Counted from the stretch's first letter, positions 17,658 to 26,215 are shown. The stretch: 64,000 nucleotides of DNA from an uncultured Lachnospiraceae bacterium (GCA_944383545.1 CALWPY010000003.1:62001-126000), one strand, 5' to 3'. The notes: generated from the letters alone by a model not told the origin. Translations and numbers: made by a program.

Positions 17658-18230
17658 ATGTTTAAGGAAAAAGGAACTTACGGTTACGCTAAAAATTATA
17701 AAAACAGAAAACTGACAGGAACTATTGTATTTTTTCTGTTTATACTTATTGATGTCATAATGACGCTCATTGTATTTCAGACAAGAAACACAATATTTAT
17801 TGTTGTGGCTTGTCTTCTTTCTCTGCCGTTTGCAAAGTTTCTCATAGCATATATCATGTGCATAAAATTTACCCCTCTCAAAAAAGAAGAATATGAGAGA
17901 GTAAATGAAATTTCGGAAAAGAATAATGCCATAACTGTCTATGATGCTTCCATTTCGCGGACTGAGGGCATGAGGTTTTTTCCGGCTGTTTCCATAAAAA
18001 ATAATAACATGATTGCATTGTGTCCAAAGGCAGATACTAATGACAAACTTAAAGAATATAAAAGCTTTCTGGAAGATGTATGTAAAGGCACTAAATATAA
18101 ATACAGGGTTGTAATTACATCTTCAGTTAATAAATACAAAAAGGAGCTTGATAAAATAAAATCACCTGACGAAACCACGCTCCTTATTGACAGGCATATT
18201 AAAGAAAGACTTTTAGATATGGGAGTATAG
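17658..18230 (+). CDS. Two-helix membrane protein, unknown function
   Basis: 190 residues. Two adjacent membrane helices at about residues 20-65 (GTIVFFLFILIDVIMTLIVF and IFIVVACLLSLPFAKFLIAY) are followed by a soluble domain of about 120 residues with no motif I recognise. It lies 13 bases after the rRNA methyltransferase and 3 bases before a pseudouridine synthase, so it must be co-expressed with RNA-modification genes. I cannot assign a function. Confidence 0.75.
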   Translation: MFKEKGTYGYAKNYKNRKLTGTIVFFLFILIDVIMTLIVFQTRNTIFIVVACLLSLPFAKFLIAYIMCIKFTPLKKEEYERVNEISEKNNAITVYDASISRTEGMRFFPAVSIKNNNMIALCPKADTNDKLKEYKSFLEDVCKGTKYKYRVVITSSVNKYKKELDKIKSPDETTLLIDRHIKERLLDMGV

Positions 18231-18233
18231 GAT

Positions 18234-19226
18234 ATGGTTGAAATTACCGTTAAGGATAATGAAGCGGGACAGAAGTTAAGAAAGCTCTGCCTGAAATATC
18301 TCAATCAGGCGCCTGTTTCTTTTATTTATAAAATGTTAAGAAAAAAGAATATTGTTTTAAATGATAAAAAAGCAGCAGGAGATGAAATTTTAAAAACAGG
18401 GGACAGTATAAAATTTTATCTTTCTGATGAAACTATTGCAAAGTTTAAAAATAATGTTAATTATGAGGTGGTTATGATGGATAAGAGTGAACTGGATGTA
18501 GTATATGAAGATAGTGATATCATTATAGTTAATAAGCCTTACGGTATTCTTTCACAAAAGGCAAAAGAAGATGATTACACTATGAATGAAATGATAGTTG
18601 ATTACTGTCTGTTAGAAGGTAAGATTGACAAAAAGCAGCTTGAAACCTTTAAACCTTCCGTATGCAACAGGCTTGACAGAAACACGTCAGGTCTTCTTCT
18701 CGCCGGAATATCACTTGACGGAAGCAGAATTCTTTCCAAAATGCTCAAGGAGAGAAAAATTGACAAGTATTATTATGCAATAGTACATAAAATATTTGAA
18801 AGAGAGATGCACTTTACCGCTTATCTTTATAAGCATGAAGGCACAAATAAAGTAGAGGTAATAAGTGAAGAAATGTATAAGAAGCTGAATGAGCCTAAGA
18901 ATTATGTAAGGACAGAGGCTTATTATGAGCCTGTTGAATTTAAGAAGACTTATACACTGCTTAAAATAAAGCTGGTTACAGGAAAGGCTCATCAGATAAG
19001 AGCTCATCTCGGATATCTGGGATATCCTATTATAGGTGATAATAAATACGGAAACGTAAATTTGAATTTAACTTTCAAAGAAAGATTCGGTCTTAAACAC
19101 CATCTTCTCCATGCGGGAGAAATAGATTTTCCAAAGGCAGACAGCAGGGAAAAGTTTGAATTTATGGGAAAGAGCTTTAAGGTGGACCCTCCCGAAATGT
19201 TTAACAGGGTATGGGAGAGTCTTTAA
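18234..19226 (+). CDS. RluA-family pseudouridine synthase
   Basis: 330 residues. An N-terminal S4-like RNA-binding segment (LCLKYLNQAPVSFIYKMLR) precedes the catalytic domain. The catalytic Asp lies in NRLDRNTSGLLLAG, and KAHQIRAHLGYLGYPIIGD gives the usual C-terminal motif. These enzymes isomerise uridine to pseudouridine in rRNA or tRNA. The family (RluC/RluD/YjbO-like) is clear but the target site is not. A separate RluD-like paralogue is encoded at 49345. Confidence 0.88.
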   Translation: MVEITVKDNEAGQKLRKLCLKYLNQAPVSFIYKMLRKKNIVLNDKKAAGDEILKTGDSIKFYLSDETIAKFKNNVNYEVVMMDKSELDVVYEDSDIIIVNKPYGILSQKAKEDDYTMNEMIVDYCLLEGKIDKKQLETFKPSVCNRLDRNTSGLLLAGISLDGSRILSKMLKERKIDKYYYAIVHKIFEREMHFTAYLYKHEGTNKVEVISEEMYKKLNEPKNYVRTEAYYEPVEFKKTYTLLKIKLVTGKAHQIRAHLGYLGYPIIGDNKYGNVNLNLTFKERFGLKHHLLHAGEIDFPKADSREKFEFMGKSFKVDPPEMFNRVWESL

Positions 19227-19249
19227 AATAAATTTAGAAAGGCAAAGTA

Positions 19250-19792
19250 ATGGCTACATGGAATTCCAGAGGTTTGAGAGGCTCTACACTTGAGGAGCTG
19301 ATTAATGCCACAAATGAAGTATACAGAGAAAAAAAACTGGCACTGGTACAAAAAATTCCTACACCAATAACACCGCTTAATTTTGACAGTGAAACAAGAC
19401 TTATTACAAAGGCATACTTTGAAAAAGATTCTACTGTTGATTATATAGGTGTGGTACAGGGAATTCCTGTTTGTTTCGATGCAAAGGAATGTGCGAAAGA
19501 TACATTCCCCTTACAAAACATACACAGTCATCAGTTTAAGTTTATGGAAGAATTTGAGGCTCAAAACGGGATTTCATTTATTATCATATATTTTGCCGAA
19601 AGAAATGACTTTTATTATATGAGATTTAAAGAACTAAAAAAATATGTGGACAGGTCTTTGTCCGGTCATCCGAAAAATTTCAAATATCTTGAACTGGATG
19701 ATGAATATTTCCTTAAGTCTGAAGGCGGTGCCATAGTTCATTATCTGAAAGGGCTTGAGCGGGATTTGGAAGAACGTGATAAGGAGGAATAA
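19250..19792 (+). CDS. recU: Holliday junction resolvase RecU
   Basis: 180 residues. It begins NSRGLRGSTLEELINATN and has the nuclease core DSTVDYIGVVQG, then CFDAKECAKDTFPL (acidic and Lys active-site residues), followed by HSHQFKFMEEFEAQNG. RecU cuts four-way junctions and replaces RuvC in Firmicutes, acting with RuvAB, which are encoded at 1.2-2.9 kb. It is slightly shorter at the N-terminus than Bacillus RecU. It lies 2 bases before nadE. Confidence 0.92.
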   Translation: MATWNSRGLRGSTLEELINATNEVYREKKLALVQKIPTPITPLNFDSETRLITKAYFEKDSTVDYIGVVQGIPVCFDAKECAKDTFPLQNIHSHQFKFMEEFEAQNGISFIIIYFAERNDFYYMRFKELKKYVDRSLSGHPKNFKYLELDDEYFLKSEGGAIVHYLKGLERDLEERDKEE

Positions 19793-19794
19793 AT

Positions 19795-21786
19795 ATGTTT
19801 GATTTTTACAGAGTAGCAACCTGTGTGCCTGACTTAAAAGTAGGAGACGTCATTTATAACAAAGAAAGTATATTAAAAAAAGTTAAGCTTGCATATGAAA
19901 ACGGAGCAAATCTTATTGCGTTTCCTGAACTTGCACTTACGGGATATACCTGCGGAGACCTCTTTTTTCAGGATAATCTTATTAAGTCTGTAAAAACTGC
20001 CTTAAAAGATATACTTGATGAAACGTGTGAGATAAATGCGGCAATTATTATAGGTACGCCTCTTTTTGTTTCCGGACAGCTTTATAATACGGCTGTTGTT
20101 ATGGTAAACGGTAAAATAAGAGGAGTTAATATCAAAACCTTTCTCCCTAATTATAATGAATTTTATGAAAAGAGATGGTTTTCATCAGCATCAGATATTC
20201 CGGGAAATAATTTTAATCTTAATATGTCAGATTTGGGTATTCCGTCGGAGGATGATTATTTAGTTCTTCTTGGGAATAATATTATATATGACTACGCAGG
20301 AGAGTTTAAATTCGGTGTTGAAATCTGTGAGGACCTCTGGTCGCCTTTACCACCGGGAGTATGGCAGACTCTTGCGGGTGCTGAGGTAATGGTAAATCTC
20401 TCCGCAAGTAATGAAACAATCGCAAAACGAGATTACAGAAGAAGCCTTGTAAAAAATGCTTCTGCTTCAAATTTATGTGAATATCTTTATGTTTCTGCAG
20501 GAAGCAGTGAATCTACACAGGATTTAATCTTTTCAGGTCACAGTATACTATGCGAAAACGGAACGGTATTAAATGAAAACAAGGATTTTATAGCAAACGA
20601 TTATATTATGCTTGCAGATATGGATTTAGGCAGGATAAGAAGCGACAGGATAAAGGGAAAGACATTTAAGGACACGGCAGGTCTTTATAAGGACAGGATT
20701 TCCGATATGGTAACGGTTTATATTGATTCGGATGTAAAACCTGAGTCAGACGGAAAGTATTATATAATATCTTCCCGTCCTTTTATTCCTGCTTCAAAAG
20801 CAAAGAGAGTCAAAAGATGCCGTGATATATTTGACATGCAGGTTGGCGGACTTGCAAAAAGGCTTTCCGTTACCGGAGGAAAGCTTGTGGTAGGTGTATC
20901 GGGAGGAATGGACTCTACGCTTGCACTTCTTGTCTGTGCCGAAACTCTTAAAAAACTGAACAAACCGTCAACTGACCTGATTGGCATAACCATGCCTGCC
21001 TTTGGAACAACGGACAGGACTTATAATAATGCATTATTACTTATCAAAAGTCTTGGGGCAGAGCTTGTTACAATTCCGATAAAGGATGCCTGTTTGCAGC
21101 ATTTTAAAGACATCGGACATGATGAGAGTATAAAGGATATCACCTATGAAAACACCCAGGCAAGAGAGCGTACACAGGTGCTTATGGATTATGCAAATAA
21201 AGTAGGTGGAATTGTAGTCGGAACGGGAGATTTAAGTGAGCTTGCGCTTGGATGGTGTACCTATAATGCAGACCAGATGAGCATGTACGGTGTAAATGCA
21301 AGTATACCGAAAACACTTGTAAAATGGATGATAGAAAGTGTGGTTGAAAACCAGATGTTTAAGGACAGTACGGTTGTGCTTCGTGATATAATCGATACAC
21401 CTATAAGCCCTGAGCTTCTTCCTCCTGATGAATTCGGTGAGATTTCACAGAAAACAGAAGACAGTATAGGACCTTATGAGTTGCATGATTTCTTTTTGTA
21501 TTATATTATGAGATATGGATTTTCACCTTCAAAGATTTTCTACATGGCAAAGAAGGTATTTCATGATACTTATGATAATGCAACTATTTTAAAATGGCTT
21601 AAGACATTTTATCAGAGATTTTTCACCCAGCAGTTTAAGAGAAGCTGTATGCCTGATTCGGTAAAAGTGGGTAGTGTATGCCTCTCACCGAGAGGTGACT
21701 GGAGGATGCCGAGCGACGCTTCTTTTAAGCTTTGGATTGACGAAGTTGAAAAACTCAAGCCGGAGGAGGAGATAATTCATGGATAA
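19795..21786 (+). CDS. nadE: Glutamine-dependent NAD+ synthase
   Basis: 663 residues with two domains. The N-terminal nitrilase-type glutaminase has the Glu in FPELALTGYTCGD, a central Lys, and the nucleophilic Cys in GVEICEDLWSP. The C-terminal synthetase has the ATP pyrophosphatase loop SGGMDS (369-374) and GTGDLSELALGWCTY. It makes NAD+ from deamido-NAD+, glutamine and ATP. The recU gene is 2 bases upstream. The stop overlaps the start of the alcohol dehydrogenase gene by 8 bases. Confidence 0.96.
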   Translation: MFDFYRVATCVPDLKVGDVIYNKESILKKVKLAYENGANLIAFPELALTGYTCGDLFFQDNLIKSVKTALKDILDETCEINAAIIIGTPLFVSGQLYNTAVVMVNGKIRGVNIKTFLPNYNEFYEKRWFSSASDIPGNNFNLNMSDLGIPSEDDYLVLLGNNIIYDYAGEFKFGVEICEDLWSPLPPGVWQTLAGAEVMVNLSASNETIAKRDYRRSLVKNASASNLCEYLYVSAGSSESTQDLIFSGHSILCENGTVLNENKDFIANDYIMLADMDLGRIRSDRIKGKTFKDTAGLYKDRISDMVTVYIDSDVKPESDGKYYIISSRPFIPASKAKRVKRCRDIFDMQVGGLAKRLSVTGGKLVVGVSGGMDSTLALLVCAETLKKLNKPSTDLIGITMPAFGTTDRTYNNALLLIKSLGAELVTIPIKDACLQHFKDIGHDESIKDITYENTQARERTQVLMDYANKVGGIVVGTGDLSELALGWCTYNADQMSMYGVNASIPKTLVKWMIESVVENQMFKDSTVVLRDIIDTPISPELLPPDEFGEISQKTEDSIGPYELHDFFLYYIMRYGFSPSKIFYMAKKVFHDTYDNATILKWLKTFYQRFFTQQFKRSCMPDSVKVGSVCLSPRGDWRMPSDASFKLWIDEVEKLKPEEEIIHG

Positions 21787-22954
21787 TTTTACATTTTACA
21801 GTCCTACGTATTTTGTATTTGGCAAAGACGAGGAAAATAATGTTTCTGAATATATTAAAAAATTTAACGGGAACAGGGTGCTTATTCATTATGGTGGAGG
21901 CTCGGTTATAAAATCAGGACTCTTAGACAGAATAAAGGCATCGCTTGACAGTGAAAAAACAGAGTATCATTTACTTGGCGGAGTAAAGCCTAATCCGAGA
22001 AGCGGACTTGTATATGAAGGAATTGAAATCTGTAAAGATAAAAATATAGATTTTATACTTGCCGTAGGCGGAGGCAGTGTCATAGATTCTGCAAAAGCCA
22101 TCGCCGCAGGAGCACTTTATTCAGGTGATTTTTGGGATTTCTATCAGAATACCCCTGTTACGGAGGCCCTTCCAATAGGCACGGTCCTTACAATATCTGC
22201 AGCAGGGAGTGAAGGCTCGGGAAATACAGTAATAACAAATGAGAACGGAATGTATAAAAGAGGTGCAAAAGGTGACTGTCTGCGCCCTAAATTCTCGATT
22301 ATTAATCCTGATTTACAGAAGACACTGCCTGCTTATCAGACAGCCTGCGGTATTACGGACATGCTTGCTCATCTCTATGAGAGATATCTTACAAATACCA
22401 AAGAAGTAGAGGTAACGGACAGGCTTATTGAAGCACTTATGCTTACAATAATTCATGAGGGACCTCGTGTGGTTAAGAATCCTGATAATTATGATGCAAG
22501 GGCAAATCTTGCGTGGGCGGGAATGATGGCTCACAATAATTCCTGTGGGGTAGGAAGAAGCCAGGACTGGGCAAGCCATAAAATAGAGCACGAACTGTCA
22601 GCCCTCTATGACTGTGCTCATGGGGCAGGTCTTGCCGTGGTTATGCCTGCAGTATTTAAATACAATTTAAAACATGATATAAACAGGTTTGCACAGTTGG
22701 CAGTAAGAGTATGGGGATGCAGTATGGATTTTTATAATCCTGAGAATACAGCTCTTGAGGGGATTGAAAGACTAAGGGATTTCCTTATCAGTATCGGAAT
22801 GCCTTATAATTTTGAAACTTTAGGAGCTAAAGAAGAAGATATACCAAAGCTTGCACACACCGCATGCTATGGAGACGTAAATAAAGGAACCGTGGGTGGT
22901 TTTGTGCCTTTGGGAGAGGATGATGTGAAAAAAATCTATTATATGATGCTTTAA
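21779..22954 (+). CDS. Iron-containing alcohol dehydrogenase (butanol dehydrogenase-like)
   Basis: 391 residues. The nucleotide-binding motif is LAVGGGSVIDSAKAIAAG, and metal ligands lie in ACGITDMLAHLYE (Asp, His) and the downstream SHKIEHELSALYDCAHGAGLA block (His residues). These enzymes interconvert aldehydes and alcohols using NAD(P)H and Fe2+. The NFTFYSPTYFVFGK opening resembles the BdhA/YqhD branch, which favours NADPH. Its ATG overlaps the end of nadE, so synthesis is coupled to an NAD-making enzyme. Confidence 0.9.
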   Translation: MDNFTFYSPTYFVFGKDEENNVSEYIKKFNGNRVLIHYGGGSVIKSGLLDRIKASLDSEKTEYHLLGGVKPNPRSGLVYEGIEICKDKNIDFILAVGGGSVIDSAKAIAAGALYSGDFWDFYQNTPVTEALPIGTVLTISAAGSEGSGNTVITNENGMYKRGAKGDCLRPKFSIINPDLQKTLPAYQTACGITDMLAHLYERYLTNTKEVEVTDRLIEALMLTIIHEGPRVVKNPDNYDARANLAWAGMMAHNNSCGVGRSQDWASHKIEHELSALYDCAHGAGLAVVMPAVFKYNLKHDINRFAQLAVRVWGCSMDFYNPENTALEGIERLRDFLISIGMPYNFETLGAKEEDIPKLAHTACYGDVNKGTVGGFVPLGEDDVKKIYYMML

Positions 22955-23022
22955 ATTATGTTTAAAATTGTATTTTCTTCTTGCATTATTTGTCATTTTA
23001 TGTAAAATTGTGATTAGTGCCC

Positions 23023-23061
23023 TTTGCAGAGTTTTAACATAATTTTTACATGAATTTAATA
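23023..23061 (+). promoter_or_regulatory. Pho-type box (four hexamers, 11-bp period) before pit
   Basis: Four TT-rich hexamers repeat at exact 11-base steps: TTTGCA (23023), TTAACA (23034), TTTACA (23045) and TTAATA (23056). Known: Bacillus PhoP binds direct repeats of TT(A/T/C)ACA-like hexamers with about 5-base gaps. The array lies about 75 bases before the phosphate transporter start codon. The rest of the 180-base gap holds no other clear element. Confidence 0.7.
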
Positions 23062-23135
23062 ATTCAAAAAAGGGAAAAGATGTCAGTAAAAATACATACC
23101 GTATTTTTTAACTACAGAAAGGAAGAATATTTAAA

Positions 23136-24188
23136 ATGAATGTATCTTTTTCGTATTTTTTGGAGCAGATGACAAATAATAACATGCTTCTTGTTTCAGT
23201 AATTCTTACTCTCGGTGTTATTTTTGTAAACGGATGGACGGATGCTCCCAATGCTATTGCAACCTGCGTTACTACAAGATGTATGGATGCAAAGCCTGCA
23301 ATTCTAATGTCTGCAGTATTTAATTTCCTTGGTGTTTTTGTCATGACAATGATAAATTCTACCGTTGCCATGACTATAAAAAATATGGTAAATTTTAACG
23401 GAAATAATGAAGATGCCCTTATAGCTCTTTGTGCAGCGCTGTTTGCCATAGTAACATGGGCGGTAGCAGCCTGGTATTTCGGCATACCTACCAGTGAAAG
23501 TCATGCGCTTATTGCGGGGCTTTCCGGTGCGGCAATAGCTCTTCAGGGAGGTATTTCGGGAATTAATGGTGAAGAATGGATAAAAGTTATTTACGGACTG
23601 GTCCTTTCCACAATAATCGGATTTTTCCTTGGTTTCGTTATTTGTAAGTTAGTTACGATTATATGTCATAATCTGGACAGAAGAAAAGCAAACACCTTTT
23701 TTAAAGGTGGTCAGATAGTGGGAGGAGCTTTAACCTCATTTATGCATGGTGCACAGGACGGTCAGAAATTCATGGGAGTTCTTCTTCTCGGACTTTATCT
23801 TGTAAACGATATTGACAGTACCGAAGGAGCCGCCATTCCTTTCTGGATGATGCTTACATGTTCCATTGTTATGGGTCTCGGAACTTCCGTCGGCGGAAAA
23901 AAGATAATTAAATCAGTCGGAATGGATATGGTAAAGCTTGAAAAATATCAGGGGTTTTCAGCAGACGTGGCAGCATCCATATGCCTGCTCATGTCTACAT
24001 TGTTTGGAATTCCTGTCAGCACAACACATACAAAAACAACAGCCATAATGGGCGTTGGTGCAGTAAAAAGAATGTCTGCCATAAATTATAAGGTCGTTTC
24101 TGACATGGTACTTACATGGATACTTACCTTCCCGGGGTGCGGAATAATAGGATTTTTAATGGCAAAGCTTTTTATGTTTATATTTTGA
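23136..24188 (+). CDS. pit: PiT-family inorganic phosphate permease
   Basis: 350 residues with about ten membrane helices. The two inverted PiT signatures are GWTDAPNAIATCVTTR near the N-terminus and VSTTHTKTTAIMGVGA near the C-terminus. SFMHGAQDGQKFMG in the middle is also typical. PiT proteins import phosphate with a cation. The next gene encodes a PhoU-like regulator, the usual partner, and a Pho-type box lies upstream, so phosphate starvation control is likely. Confidence 0.94.
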   Translation: MNVSFSYFLEQMTNNNMLLVSVILTLGVIFVNGWTDAPNAIATCVTTRCMDAKPAILMSAVFNFLGVFVMTMINSTVAMTIKNMVNFNGNNEDALIALCAALFAIVTWAVAAWYFGIPTSESHALIAGLSGAAIALQGGISGINGEEWIKVIYGLVLSTIIGFFLGFVICKLVTIICHNLDRRKANTFFKGGQIVGGALTSFMHGAQDGQKFMGVLLLGLYLVNDIDSTEGAAIPFWMMLTCSIVMGLGTSVGGKKIIKSVGMDMVKLEKYQGFSADVAASICLLMSTLFGIPVSTTHTKTTAIMGVGAVKRMSAINYKVVSDMVLTWILTFPGCGIIGFLMAKLFMFIF

Positions 24189-24203
24189 TAAAGGAGAAAA
24201 AAT

Positions 24204-24830
24204 ATGTCAAAGAAGAGTGATGAATTTTATTTCGATTGTTTTATGAAAAGTGTGGAATGTTCATGCAGAGGCATGGATATAATTTGTGATGTTCTTGAGA
24301 ATTACTCCAAAGAGGATATCAAGACTAAAATTGATGAAGTTCATAAAATTGAAAATGAAGCGGATTCAATTAAGCATGACATCATACATGCCCTTAACAG
24401 AGCATTTATAACTCCTATTGAAAGCGAAGATATCATACAATTAAGTGAATATCTGGATAACATTGCCGACTGTATAGATGATATTCTTATGAGGGTTTAT
24501 ATAGGTGATGTGGACAAGATAAGACCTGAGGCTTTAAAGGTTGCAAAGGTTGCATCTGAATGCTGTGAAACCTTAAAGCTTGTCATGGATGAATTTCATG
24601 ATTTTAAAAAGTCAAAAAAGATTAATGATTATGTAATTAAGATAAATGATTTAGAGGAAGACGGAGATGCATTATTCATTGAAAACATGCATACTCTTTA
24701 TGTAGAGTGCAGAAATAATCCTGTAGAAATTATTGTATGGTCTGACATATATAATTATCTTGAAAGATGTATCGACTCATGTGAGCACGTTGCTGATGTG
24801 GCACAGATGGTTGTTATGAAAAATTCTTAA
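24204..24830 (+). CDS. PhoU-like protein (DUF47 family)
   Basis: 208 residues, all helical. It contains HKIENEADSIKHDIIHALNRAFITPIE-type sequence (spread over residues 46-73) and IIQLSEYLDNIADCIDDI, the paired E-x3-D-x3-H and D-x2-D metal-binding style motifs of PhoU/DUF47 proteins. Members are encoded next to PiT transporters and modulate their activity. It starts 15 bases after pit with an AAAGGAG site and is surely co-transcribed. Confidence 0.92.
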   Translation: MSKKSDEFYFDCFMKSVECSCRGMDIICDVLENYSKEDIKTKIDEVHKIENEADSIKHDIIHALNRAFITPIESEDIIQLSEYLDNIADCIDDILMRVYIGDVDKIRPEALKVAKVASECCETLKLVMDEFHDFKKSKKINDYVIKINDLEEDGDALFIENMHTLYVECRNNPVEIIVWSDIYNYLERCIDSCEHVADVAQMVVMKNS

Positions 24831-24847
24831 GGAATATTTCTTGAATT

Positions 24848-24875
24848 TTATATATTTTTTTACATGAATTTAAAT
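24848..24875 (+). promoter_or_regulatory. Pho-like sequence before DUF368 gene
   Basis: TTATAT (24848), TTTACA (24859) and TTAAAT (24870) repeat at 11-base steps. The 17-base string TTTTTACATGAATTTAA is identical to the one inside the pit box at 23043-23059. It ends about 10 bases before the -35 of a good promoter, the normal place for an activator. Confidence 0.55.
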
Positions 24876-24884
24876 TATAAAAGA

Positions 24885-24913
24885 TTGTTGTGAGCATTTC
24901 ATAATGATATAAT
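24885..24913 (+). promoter_or_regulatory. Promoter of DUF368 gene
   Basis: TTGTTG (24885-24890) and TATAAT (24908-24913) with a 17-base spacer. The weak -35 and strong -10, with the Pho-like repeats just upstream, fit activator-dependent transcription. Confidence 0.6.
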
Positions 24914-24957
24914 TCGTGATTGGATTAAAATTTTAAACGTGCGAAAGGAGTTTTTTT

Positions 24958-25797
24958 ATGATTAATGCCTTGATTACCTTTCTTAAAGGCTTTTGGGTAG
25001 GCGGTACCATGACCGTACCGGGCGTTTCAGGAGGAACGCAGGCAATAATAATGGGGGTATATGACAGACTGATATCCTCAGTAAGCTCCTTTTTTAAAAA
25101 GCCAAAGGAAAACTTCCTTTTTCTTCTGGAATTTGCCTTAGGCGGGGGTGTCGGAATAATTCTTCTTGCGAAGCTTATGACATGGCTTTTAGAGATGGAA
25201 ACTGCCGGGTTTATCGTGAGATATTTCTTTTTTGGCGCAGTGGCAGGAGGCATACCTTTAATTTTCAGCGAAGCTAAAATCAAAAAAATAAATTCCAGAG
25301 TGATAATATTTTTACTTTTGGGTGTGCTTTTTATATTCCTGCTTTCTTTGCTCCCGGACGGTGTGTTTTCTGCATCTGCCGCACAGGGAGTATCAGGAAT
25401 GCTCCTCCAGTTTGTGGGAGGATTTATAATAGCAGTAGCCCTTGTGCTTCCGGGTATAAGTGCATCCCAGATGCTTTATATGCTGGGTATCTATGATGAA
25501 ATAATGAAAAACATCAGTGAATTTAACATTATTCCTCTGATACCTCTTGGAGTGGGACTTGTAGTTGGAACAATACTTACTGCAAAAGTAATTGAACTTT
25601 TAATTGCCAGATATCCTATGGAAATATACATGATTATTCTGGGATTTATTCTTGGCTCTTTACCTGAGCTGTTTCCGGGAATTCCATCAGGACTTATGAT
25701 TATTGCCTGCCTTGCGGCAGTTGTTATAGGCTTCTTTTTTATATATTTTATATCAAAGTCGGCAATAAAAGCAGAGAACGGTGAAGAAAAAGAATAA
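24958..25797 (+). CDS. DUF368 polyprenyl-phosphate transporter (PopT family)
   Basis: 279 residues with about eight membrane helices. The N-terminal signature FWVGGTMTVPGVSGGTQAIIMGVYDRLI and its inverted partner VALVLPGISASQMLYMLGIYDEI are the family hallmark; both appear as short blocks near residues 11-38 and 160-182. Known: DUF368 proteins were recently shown to flip undecaprenyl phosphate across the membrane for reuse in wall synthesis. An AAAGGAG site precedes the ATG. It is upstream of an SOS-type division inhibitor and downstream of pit-phoU, with its own promoter. Confidence 0.88.
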   Translation: MINALITFLKGFWVGGTMTVPGVSGGTQAIIMGVYDRLISSVSSFFKKPKENFLFLLEFALGGGVGIILLAKLMTWLLEMETAGFIVRYFFFGAVAGGIPLIFSEAKIKKINSRVIIFLLLGVLFIFLLSLLPDGVFSASAAQGVSGMLLQFVGGFIIAVALVLPGISASQMLYMLGIYDEIMKNISEFNIIPLIPLGVGLVVGTILTAKVIELLIARYPMEIYMIILGFILGSLPELFPGIPSGLMIIACLAAVVIGFFFIYFISKSAIKAENGEEKE

Positions 25798-25798
25798 C

Positions 25799-25826
25799 CG
25801 AACATAAACCGAACAAAAAATCGAAC
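25799..25826 (+). promoter_or_regulatory. Array of CGAAC half-sites upstream of yneA-like gene
   Basis: CGAAC occurs at 25799, 25810 and 25822 on the same strand, at 11- and 12-base steps, one helical turn apart. A fourth copy begins the LexA-type box at 25852. CGAAC is one arm of the Gram-positive LexA box, so these may be extra half-sites. Their function is unproven. Confidence 0.4.
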
Positions 25827-25843
25827 AAATTTTCGAAAACCTC

Positions 25844-25872
25844 TTGACAACCGAACGAATATTCGGTATTAT
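25844..25872 (+). promoter_or_regulatory. Strong promoter of yneA-like gene
   Basis: A perfect -35 TTGACA (25844-25849) and TATTAT (25867-25872) with a 17-base spacer. A LexA-type box fills the spacer, so repressor binding would block RNA polymerase. Confidence 0.8.
25852..25865 (+). promoter_or_regulatory. LexA-type (SOS) box 1
   Basis: CGAACGAATATTCG matches the Gram-positive SOS box (CGAAC-N4-GTTCG) with one mismatch in the right arm (ATTCG). It lies between the -35 and -10 elements. Confidence 0.65.
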
Positions 25873-25883
25873 CTATTCATAGA

Positions 25884-25895
25884 GAACGGATGTTC
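25884..25895 (+). promoter_or_regulatory. LexA-type (SOS) box 2
   Basis: GAACGGATGTTC is a perfect GAAC-N4-GTTC palindrome just after the -10 element and before the AGGAGG ribosome site. Two operators on one promoter suggest tight damage-inducible control. Confidence 0.75.
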
Positions 25896-25909
25896 AGGAG
25901 GTTTTAATT

Positions 25910-26215
25910 ATGAGTACATTTATAAATAGACATTATAAAACTATATTTATTCTTTTCTTAGTCCTTGCTTTCATCGGTATACTTCTTTTTGGAGGAAAAG
26001 ATGCAAAGGATGCAAATGCTTCAACTGTAAAGGAAAAGTATTTTACATGTATTGACATAAGTGACGGAGATACACTCTGGAGTATAGCAGAAGAGTATGC
26101 AACTGTTGAGTTTGAAACATACAATGCCTTTATTGATGAAGTTAAGCATATAAATAACCTTAGAGGCGACAGAATAGATGCGGGTGCAACACTTGTTATA
26201 CCTGTATACAGATAA
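25910..26215 (+). CDS. YneA-like SOS cell-division inhibitor (LysM protein)
   Basis: 101 residues, close to Bacillus YneA (about 105). A membrane helix at about 10-28 (TIFILFLVLAFIGILLF) precedes an extracellular LysM domain that starts DISDGDTLWSIAEEY and ends GATLVIPVYR. Known: YneA is induced by DNA damage through LexA and delays septation. The two LexA-type boxes on its promoter support the same role. In Bacillus yneA sits beside lexA, but here lexA is not adjacent. A terminator follows, so it is monocistronic. Confidence 0.82.
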   Translation: MSTFINRHYKTIFILFLVLAFIGILLFGGKDAKDANASTVKEKYFTCIDISDGDTLWSIAEEYATVEFETYNAFIDEVKHINNLRGDRIDAGATLVIPVYR

